From Rhodobiaceae bacterium (GTDB lineage: Bacteria > Pseudomonadota > Alphaproteobacteria > Parvibaculales > Parvibaculaceae): a DNA stretch of 5,272 nucleotides. The first letter of the stretch is position 1. Each line of letters starts with the position of its first letter. A program made the translations under genes and the position numbers. Below are positions 1-5,272 of this stretch, one piece after another. The notes under the pieces were generated by a model, which was not told the DNA's origin, did not search any database, and saw nothing but the letters and a program-made list of their open reading frames with translations. Where the stretch lies: contig NVWR01000004.1 in the NCBI GenBank assembly GCA_002746275.1, positions 331,079 through 336,350 of the forward strand. The letters are read 5' to 3'.

Positions 1-2552
1 CCATGTTCGCCGCAAATGCCCAGTTTAATGTCGGGCCGCACGGCCTTGCCCCGTTCCACGGCGATCTGGATCAACTCCCCCACCCCTTCCTGATCGAGAG
101 AGACGAAGGGATCTGAGGGAAAGATGCCCTTGCCCAGGTAATCGTTCAGGAAGTTGGCGGAATCGTCCCGGCTGATGCCATAGGTGGTCTGGGTGAGGTC
201 ATTGGTGCCGAAGGAGAAAAATTCCGCGATCTCCGCAATTTCACCTGCCAGCAGAGCCGCCCGGGGTAGCTCAATCATGGTGCCCACCTGGTAGGTCAGG
301 GGTTTTTTCATTTCTTCGGCCACCGCATCTCCCACAGCGATGATACGTTTCTTCAGGTACTCAAGCTCAGCCCCGGAGGTGACCAAAGGCACCATCACTT
401 CGGGGATCACAGCGGACCCGGTTTCTTCAGCCGCGATCAGCGCTGCCTCGAAAATGGCGCGGGCTTGCATTTCATAAATTTCAGGATAGGAGATGCCCAG
501 ACGGCAACCACGATGGCCGAGCATGGGATTGCTCTCGTGAAGCTCAGCCAGACGTCGACGCATTTTCTCAGCAGACAGGCCTGCGGCTTCCGCAACGGCC
601 GCCACCTCTTCTTCAGAGTGCGGCAGGAACTCGTGCAAAGGCGGGTCCAGCAGACGGATCGTCACCGGCAGGCCACTCATCACCGTAAAGAGCTGGCGAA
701 AATCTTCGCGCTGCATGGGGAGTATTTTTTCCAGCGCCTTGCGCCTGTCGATTTGGTCTTCTGCGATGATCATCTCGCGCATGGACAGAATTCGGTCGTC
801 GGAAAAAAACATATGCTCGGTTCGGCAGAGGCCAATGCCCTCAGCCCCAAATTCACGCGCGGCAGTAGCGTCTTCCAGTGTCTCCGCGTTGGTGCGTATT
901 TTCATGCGGCGCACTTTGTCTGCCCAGCCCATGAGTATGCCAAAGTCGCCGGAAAGCTCCGGCTGCAACATGGGCATGGCCCCGCGCATCACCTGCCCCG
1001 TTGAACCATCCACGGTGATGATGTCACCTTTGCGGAATGTCTCTCCCAGACAGCTCATGCTCTCAGATGCATAGTCGATCTTTACCGCGCCTGCGCCAGA
1101 CACGCAGGGCTTGCCCATGCCGCGCGCCACAACAGCGGCGTGACTGGTCATGCCCCCCCGGCTGGTGAGAATGGCAACGGCGGAGTGCATGCCGTGAATG
1201 TCTTCCGGGCTGGTTTCCATCCGCACCAATATAACGTCCCGGCCTTGCGCTTTCAGCAGCCCGGCTTCCTCGGAAGAAAACACGATCTCCCCGGATGCAG
1301 CGCCCGGCGAGGATGGCAGGCCTGTCACCACCACGTCCCGGGCCGCAGCTGGATCAATGGTCGGGTGCAACAGTTGATCAAGGGAGGCCGGATCAACACG
1401 CATGATCGCCTCTTCGCGCTCAATCAGCCCTTCGCCCGCCATATCAACGGCGATGCGGATCGCCGCCTTGGCGGTGCGCTTACCACTGCGTGTCTGGAGC
1501 ATCCAGAGCTTGTTTTCCTGGACGGTGAATTCCAGATCCTGCATGTCGCGGTAGTGGGCCTCAAGCTTCTTGTAGACCTCGACCAATTCTCCAAACACTT
1601 CTGGCATGACTTCTTCCATCGAAGGGTCCGTCTCGCCGCTTTCTTCCCGGGCACGCTTGGTGAGGTGTTGAGGGGTGCGGATGCCCGCCACCACGTCCTC
1701 GCCCTGAGCGTTGACCAGAAACTCACCATAGAATTCCCGGTCTCCGGTGGACGGGTTCCGCGTGAAAGCAACACCCGTCGCAGAGCTGCTGCCCATATTG
1801 CCAAACACCATGGCCTGAATGTTGACGGCGGTGCCCCATTCCCCTGGAATGTTGTGCAACATCCGGTAAGTGATCGCCCGGGCATTCTGCCAGGAGCCGA
1901 ACACCGCACCAATGGCCCCCCAAAGCTGCTCGTTCACATCTTGCGGAAAGGGCTCGTCCAGCTCCTCTTCAACACGCTCTTTATAGCGCTGGATAATGTC
2001 CTTCCAGTCATCGGCCTTCAGGTCATTGTCGAGATGAAGCTCATTTTCTTCTTTGTAGATTTCGAGAATTTCCTCGAAATTGTAATGCTCAACACCCAGC
2101 ACAACATCTGAGTACATCTGAATGAAGCGGCGATAGCTGTCATAGGCGAAGCGCTCATCGCCTGCCTTGAGGGCCAAGCCCGCAACCGTCTCGTCATTGA
2201 GCCCGAGATTAAGCACCGTATCCATCATGCCGGGCATGGAGGCGCGGCCGCCGGAGCGCACAGATACAAGCAATGGATTTTCGGCGGAGCCAAACTTGGC
2301 CCCAACAACAGCCTCAATAGATTTCAGGGCTGTTTCTACCTGCTCGCGCAGGCCAACCGGATAGGCACGATCATGTTCATAGTAGGCGCTGCACACGTCG
2401 GTGGTGAGGGTAAACCCTGGGGGGACAGGAAGCCCCAGATTGGCCATCTCGGCGAGGTTGGCCCCTTTGCCGCCCAGAAGATTGCGAAGGCTGGCTTGAC
2501 CTTCCGCACTGCCACCGCCAAAGCCGTAAACCCACTTCTCAGAACCGGACAT
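1..2552 (-). CDS. ppdK: Pyruvate, phosphate dikinase (3' end beyond left edge)
   Basis: The enzyme catalyses the reversible cytosolic reaction pyruvate + ATP + Pi to PEP + AMP + PPi, linking glycolysis and gluconeogenesis. The frame is open for 850 codons from ATG at 2552 to the edge. The N-terminal ATP-grasp region (about 1-355) has GGKGANLAEM (Lys29), SVRSG (Arg98), FTRNPSTG (Arg265) and MLQTRSGKRT (Gln353, with Glu341 upstream). The swivelling phosphohistidine domain (about 400-525) has GGMTSHAAVVARGMG with catalytic His471. The C-terminal TIM barrel has CRTEH (Arg577), TIRLLDPPLHE (Arg633), MIELPRA (Glu761), GTNDLTQ (Asn784, Asp785) and GICGEHG with the acid/base Cys847. From His471 on, these sit at a constant offset of +16 from the Clostridium symbiosum enzyme as I recall its numbering (His455, Cys831). 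That predicts about 890 residues, so roughly 40 are missing. The start is chosen because MSGSEKWVYGFG matches the usual N-terminus and an AAAGG lies 8 bases upstream. The gene lies 72 bases downstream of glyS, probably in the same operon. Thr469, two residues before His471, is the position that PPDK regulatory proteins phosphorylate in characterised systems. Confidence 0.97.
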   Translation of the reverse strand, partial: MSGSEKWVYGFGGGSAEGQASLRNLLGGKGANLAEMANLGLPVPPGFTLTTDVCSAYYEHDRAYPVGLREQVETALKSIEAVVGAKFGSAENPLLVSVRSGGRASMPGMMDTVLNLGLNDETVAGLALKAGDERFAYDSYRRFIQMYSDVVLGVEHYNFEEILEIYKEENELHLDNDLKADDWKDIIQRYKERVEEELDEPFPQDVNEQLWGAIGAVFGSWQNARAITYRMLHNIPGEWGTAVNIQAMVFGNMGSSSATGVAFTRNPSTGDREFYGEFLVNAQGEDVVAGIRTPQHLTKRAREESGETDPSMEEVMPEVFGELVEVYKKLEAHYRDMQDLEFTVQENKLWMLQTRSGKRTAKAAIRIAVDMAGEGLIEREEAIMRVDPASLDQLLHPTIDPAAARDVVVTGLPSSPGAASGEIVFSSEEAGLLKAQGRDVILVRMETSPEDIHGMHSAVAILTSRGGMTSHAAVVARGMGKPCVSGAGAVKIDYASESMSCLGETFRKGDIITVDGSTGQVMRGAMPMLQPELSGDFGILMGWADKVRRMKIRTNAETLEDATAAREFGAEGIGLCRTEHMFFSDDRILSMREMIIAEDQIDRRKALEKILPMQREDFRQLFTVMSGLPVTIRLLDPPLHEFLPHSEEEVAAVAEAAGLSAEKMRRRLAELHESNPMLGHRGCRLGISYPEIYEMQARAIFEAALIAAEETGSAVIPEVMVPLVTSGAELEYLKKRIIAVGDAVAEEMKKPLTYQVGTMIELPRAALLAGEIAEIAEFFSFGTNDLTQTTYGISRDDSANFLNDYLGKGIFPSDPFVSLDQEGVGELIQIAVERGKAVRPDIKLGICGEH

Positions 2553-2560
2553 TCATCGTG

Positions 2561-2566
2561 CCTTTC
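2561..2566 (-). promoter_or_regulatory. Ribosome binding site of ppdK
   Basis: The minus strand reads GAAAGG, 8 bases before the ATG at 2552. It is a moderate Shine-Dalgarno. A second ATG at 2556 in another frame overlaps the real start but meets a stop after five codons, so the one at 2552 is the only productive start here. Confidence 0.55.
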
Positions 2567-2600
2567 ATAGAGGCTGTTGCGCGCGCCTGATCGACCACTT

Positions 2601-2613
2601 TCGCGAACCGCGA
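2601..2613 (-). other. Small hairpin in the glyS-ppdK gap
   Basis: The 72-base gap (2553-2624) holds one short perfect inverted repeat: on the transcribed strand TCGCG, a three-base loop, then CGCGA. No T-run follows, so it is not a standard intrinsic terminator. It could slightly stabilise an RNA end or pause transcription, or be chance in a GC-rich sequence. I see no -35/-10 promoter I would defend in this gap. Confidence 0.25.
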
Positions 2614-2624
2614 CTCAGATACGC

Positions 2625-4832
2625 TTACCCTTCGATCTTAGAGAAGTCCGCGACGCCGTGCAGGGCTGATCGGATTTCTGCGAGGAGATTCAGGCGGTTT
2701 TCACGCACTTTTGCGTCTTCCGCATTCACCGTCACCTTTTCAAAGAAAGTATCGAGCGGGCCGCGCAGCTTTGCGAGCGCTGCCATGGCCCCGACAAAGT
2801 CTTCTTTGTCGATGGCTGCAGATGCCGCAGTGCGGGCTGTTACGATTTCGGCGGCAAGCGTTTTTTCCTCATCGGAGTCGAAAAGTTTCGCATCCGGCGC
2901 GCCTGAATAGGTCGCCTTGTCTTTTTTCTCTTCGATGCGGAGAATGTTGGCCGCGCGCTTGTAGCCCGCCGCCAGATTTTTTCCATCGTCGGTGGCCAGG
3001 AAATCCGTCAGCGCTTCAACACGACGCACAATGAGGACGAGGTCATCCTGATCACCCAAGGCAAACACCGCGTCCACCAGATCATGGCGCATGCCCTTAT
3101 CACGCAGATAGACTTTCAGCCGATCAGCGAAGAAGGCAAGTAGACTAACAGTGTCTTTAACTAGCTCTGGGCCGTCCCTCCCTATTTTCTTCTCACGTTC
3201 ATCTTTGGAAGGAGAAAGTCCTCTCAGGGCATCGTGCACCACGTCATCTGGCACATCCAGCTCATTCAGTTCCATAATATGGGTAGCTGCATCCCTAAAA
3301 TGCCCAAGCTCCCGAGCATTGCGAAAGCGAACGAGTTGTTTGAGAAGCACGCTCCCAAGCGGAAGCCTGTGTTCGCTGAGCAGAAGTACACGAATAATAC
3401 CCAAAGCCGCACGTCTCAACGCGAAGGGGTCTTTGGACCCGGTTGGTTTCTCTTTGATAAACCAGAAACCCGCGAGGGTATCAATTTTATCCGCAAGCAC
3501 TACCGCCTGAGCCACAGCACCTTCAGGCACATCATCAGACGGGCCTTGTGGCTGGTAGTGTTGGGCAATGGCGTCGGCCACATCTGCGCCCAACCCATCA
3601 GCTTCTGCGTAGTAACGACCCATGGTGCCTTGCAGGTCCGGGAATTCAAACACCATGCCGGAGACAAGGTCTGCCTTGCAAAGACGCCCGGCCAGTTCCG
3701 CTTGGCCCTTGTCGGCACCAGTCACGGCTGCCAGTTCACCCGCCAGCTTGGAAATGCGCTCCGATTTTTCAGCAACGCTGCCCAGCTTGGCGTGGAACAC
3801 AACCTGATCCAGTTTTTTGGCAAAGTCTTCCAGCGTGTGTTTTTTGTCTTCGTCCCACAGAAAGCGCGCATCGGCAAAGCGCGCGCGCAGCACCCGCTCG
3901 TTGCCGTTCACGACGGCGGCACCGCCATCCTCCGGCTCAATGTTGGAGACCACGATAAAGCGCGGGGCAAGTGCGCCGGTTTTAGGGTCCTTGAGCGCAA
4001 AATATTTCTGGTTCGCCCGCATGGTGGAGGTCAGCACCTCTTGCGGTATGCTCATAAATTCTTCGTCAATGCTGCCCATGAAAGTCGTGGGCCACTCGAC
4101 CAGACCGGCGACTTCATGCACCAGCGCCTCATCGTCGATGAGCTCAAGGTTCTGGGCGTGCGCCAGGTTCTTTGCGTCTTCCAAAATATGGGCGGCGCGA
4201 TCCTGACCGTCGAGCATCACTTTCTGGTGGTCGAGCTTTGCAACATAGTCATCAAACTCGCGCACAGTGATCGCGTCCGGTCCCATGAAGCGATGGCCAT
4301 AAGTCACATTACCCGACTTGATGCCGTCAATTTCAAACGGCACCACTTCACCCTCAAACGTGCAGACGATGGAATGCAGCGGGCGCACCCAGCGCAGTGA
4401 GCCGGTGCCCCAGCGCATGGATTTGGGCCAGGGGAAATTGCGCACCAGCTTGGGCACGATCTCAGCGATCAGTTCGTCGGTGCCGTGCCCGGCCTTTTCA
4501 ATGACGGCGACGTAATATTCGCCCTTCTTGTCTTCTCTGGTCTCGCACTGCTCAAGGGTGAGCCCCGTCGATTTCAGGAACCCGGCCATTGCCTTTTCAG
4601 GCGCGCCAACACGAGGGCCTTTGCGCTCATCCTTGCGATCCTGCTGACGCACGGGCAGACCGGAGATCACCAACGTCAGACGGCGCGGCGTGGCAAACGC
4701 TTTGGCAGCCTCGCCAAACACGTCCTCTTTCGCCAGCGCATCGGTGACGAGTTTTTTCAGGTCGTCTGCAGCACGGGCCTGCATGCGGGCGGGAATTTCT
4801 TCGGAGAAAAGTTCGAGGAGAAGATCAGGCAT
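2625..4832 (-). CDS. glyS: Glycine--tRNA ligase beta subunit
   Basis: This is the tRNA-recognition subunit of the bacterial split glycyl-tRNA synthetase. With the catalytic alpha subunit (GlyQ, not in the window) it forms the cytosolic enzyme that joins glycine to tRNA-Gly, using ATP and releasing AMP and PPi. The 735-residue protein is complete and somewhat longer than the E. coli form (about 689). It opens with the family signature [12 protein letters not shown], followed by PKSMRWG and [21 protein letters not shown] (Met271), [46 protein letters not shown] and GRYYAEADG. The HD-type region carries [12 protein letters not shown] and [17 protein letters not shown] (Asp468). The C-terminal part, with [17 protein letters not shown] (Asp570), [11 protein letters not shown] and [11 protein letters not shown], is the anticodon-binding-like domain. 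The ATG at 4832 starts directly at the conserved N-terminus and has a strong GGGAGGT 8 bases upstream. It overlaps the stop of the preceding open frame by 8 bases, which suggests translational coupling. Codons 473-567 differ from the rest in composition (see findings), but the frame is intact. Confidence 0.98.
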   Translation of the reverse strand: MPDLLLELFSEEIPARMQARAADDLKKLVTDALAKEDVFGEAAKAFATPRRLTLVISGLPVRQQDRKDERKGPRVGAPEKAMAGFLKSTGLTLEQCETREDKKGEYYVAVIEKAGHGTDELIAEIVPKLVRNFPWPKSMRWGTGSLRWVRPLHSIVCTFEGEVVPFEIDGIKSGNVTYGHRFMGPDAITVREFDDYVAKLDHQKVMLDGQDRAAHILEDAKNLAHAQNLELIDDEALVHEVAGLVEWPTTFMGSIDEEFMSIPQEVLTSTMRANQKYFALKDPKTGALAPRFIVVSNIEPEDGGAAVVNGNERVLRARFADARFLWDEDKKHTLEDFAKKLDQVVFHAKLGSVAEKSERISKLAGELAAVTGADKGQAELAGRLCKADLVSGMVFEFPDLQGTMGRYYAEADGLGADVADAIAQHYQPQGPSDDVPEGAVAQAVVLADKIDTLAGFWFIKEKPTGSKDPFALRRAALGIIRVLLLSEHRLPLGSVLLKQLVRFRNARELGHFRDAATHIMELNELDVPDDVVHDALRGLSPSKDEREKKIGRDGPELVKDTVSLLAFFADRLKVYLRDKGMRHDLVDAVFALGDQDDLVLIVRRVEALTDFLATDDGKNLAAGYKRAANILRIEEKKDKATYSGAPDAKLFDSDEEKTLAAEIVTARTAASAAIDKEDFVGAMAALAKLRGPLDTFFEKVTVNAEDAKVRENRLNLLAEIRSALHGVADFSKIEG

Positions 4833-5272
4833 GCGCCATTACCTCCCGGCCGAAAGAACATTTGAGCTCACACCCTTTGATTAGATGTCGTTGCCAGCCG
4901 GTCTCGTTTCTGAACGGAATCATTGTCGTAATGACTGCTGTTATGCTTCCCGATGCTGTCGCAAGCAAATCCTTCGCTCTGTCAAAAACCGTCCCCGGTA
5001 GATACACCCGTGACGTCATTGTTTCCTCTCGCCGGTGTAGATTGAACATTAGAACGCCGACTGCTTGGTCATTCTCCTCGTAGATTTCCTTCGGCACGTT
5101 TCCGAGAGTTAGCCGCAGACTGTTTTCGAAAAAGACGTCGTCGTTCTCTGAAAGGGATTGGTGACTCTTGGTCGACCCTTCACCGAATAGGTACAACTCG
5201 GATACCTCTAGAGGGTTGAGAACATCCTCACCCACACCTACTTGCAACTCCGTAGAAATGACATTGATACTG
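4825..5272 (-). CDS. Hypothetical protein upstream of glyS (5' end beyond right edge)
   Basis: I do not recognise this protein. The frame is open from the right edge to TGA at 4825-4827, giving 148 visible residues. A TTG at 5247 could be read as a start, but the frame continues upstream without a stop and no good Shine-Dalgarno precedes it, so the gene probably begins beyond the edge. The protein looks soluble, with no signal peptide or membrane segment in the visible part. Its first half is acidic ([16 protein letters not shown]). The second half has an apparent strand-helix-strand pattern: [11 protein letters not shown], then a helix [10 protein letters not shown], then [12 protein letters not shown]. 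It ends with a CxxxC pair in GCELKCSFG. The pattern of a Pro before a FD helix followed by a hydrophobic strand resembles small uncharacterised beta-rich proteins, but I cannot assign a family. GC is about 49% by hand count, lower than typical stretches of glyS and ppdK, and leucine CTA (7 times), ACA and AGA are frequent. This suggests a gene with a separate origin. It overlaps glyS by 8 bases and is very likely co-transcribed with it. Confidence 0.75.
   Translation of the reverse strand, partial: SINVISTELQVGVGEDVLNPLEVSELYLFGEGSTKSHQSLSENDDVFFENSLRLTLGNVPKEIYEENDQAVGVLMFNLHRREETMTSRVYLPGTVFDRAKDLLATASGSITAVITTMIPFRNETGWQRHLIKGCELKCSFGREVMAHA
4841..4847 (-). promoter_or_regulatory. Ribosome binding site of glyS
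   Basis: On the minus strand this reads GGGAGGT, close to the Shine-Dalgarno consensus, with 8 bases between it and the ATG at 4832. It lies inside the last codons of the upstream hypothetical gene, so glyS can be initiated by ribosomes finishing that gene or independently. It supports the ATG at 4832 as the true start. Confidence 0.7.

Noticed and set aside
1153..1159. Run of seven C (G on the coding strand) in the catalytic-histidine motif of ppdK
   Set aside because: The frame is intact through the run and encodes the conserved SRGGM residues, so there is no evidence of slippage or frameshift.
1140..2111. Plus-strand open frame of 323 codons opposite ppdK
   Set aside because: It lies wholly within the well-supported ppdK coding region. 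Its translation has no recognisable motif and is rich in His, Arg and Gly, typical of an antisense shadow of a high-GC gene.
2539..2568. Nine-residue leader frame (MKGTMNVRF) overlapping the ppdK start
   Set aside because: It has no Shine-Dalgarno, no run of a regulatory amino acid and no attenuator-like hairpins nearby. Overlapping ATGs at a start site are common by chance.
2612..2616. GACTC site (CcrM-type GANTC) in the glyS-ppdK gap
   Set aside because: Such sites are frequent by chance, and without a promoter here there is no reason to give it a regulatory role.
3234..4400. Plus-strand open frame of 388 codons opposite glyS
   Set aside because: It is long, but fully antisense to conserved glyS motifs, with no recognisable domain. 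Long antisense frames are expected where stop codons are rare on the complementary strand.
5011..5018. Palindrome TGACGTCA inside the unknown gene
   Set aside because: A single 8-base palindrome in coding sequence, with no nearby promoter elements, is likely chance.
5205..5214. Perfect 10-base palindrome CCTCTAGAGG inside the unknown gene
   Set aside because: It is a single copy within coding sequence, with no second site or promoter nearby. One such palindrome is not enough to call an operator.
4825..5247. Start of the unknown gene at TTG 5247
   Set aside because: The frame remains open to the window edge (eight more codons) and no good ribosome binding site precedes the TTG, so the gene is treated as truncated by the window.

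Overview
This window looks like part of an alphaproteobacterial chromosome, a household operon read entirely on the minus strand. The taxon is inferred from three things: the gene pair glyS-ppdK, which I recall as a common alphaproteobacterial arrangement, the sequence style of both proteins, and a fairly high GC content with codons ending mostly in G or C. I cannot name the genus.

In order of transcription (right to left) there are three genes. First is an open frame of unknown function, 4825-5272, whose 5' end lies beyond the right edge. Next is glyS, 2625-4832, encoding the complete beta subunit of the split (alpha2beta2) glycyl-tRNA synthetase. Last is ppdK, from 2552 down to the left edge, encoding pyruvate phosphate dikinase. 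Its frame is intact for 850 codons, and roughly the last 40 residues are missing beyond the edge. The unknown gene overlaps glyS by 8 bases, and only 72 bases separate glyS from ppdK. I see no convincing terminator or new promoter in that gap, so the three genes are probably co-transcribed. The partner gene glyQ is not in the window and would be expected further upstream, to the right.

The two recognised enzymes are standard and have all the active-site residues I could check. PPDK interconverts pyruvate, ATP and phosphate with PEP, AMP and pyrophosphate. GlyS supplies the tRNA-binding half of the enzyme that charges tRNA-Gly, a reaction that also releases AMP and pyrophosphate.

Two things stand out. 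The unknown gene has lower GC (about 49% by hand count) and unusual codons (many CTA, ACA and AGA), which suggests it was acquired separately. A patch inside glyS (about 3140-3445) also has lower GC (about 51%) and a cluster of rare AGA/AGG, CTA and ATA codons, which suggests a mosaic or fast-evolving linker. I found no RNA gene, mobile element, CRISPR array or new defence-type system.
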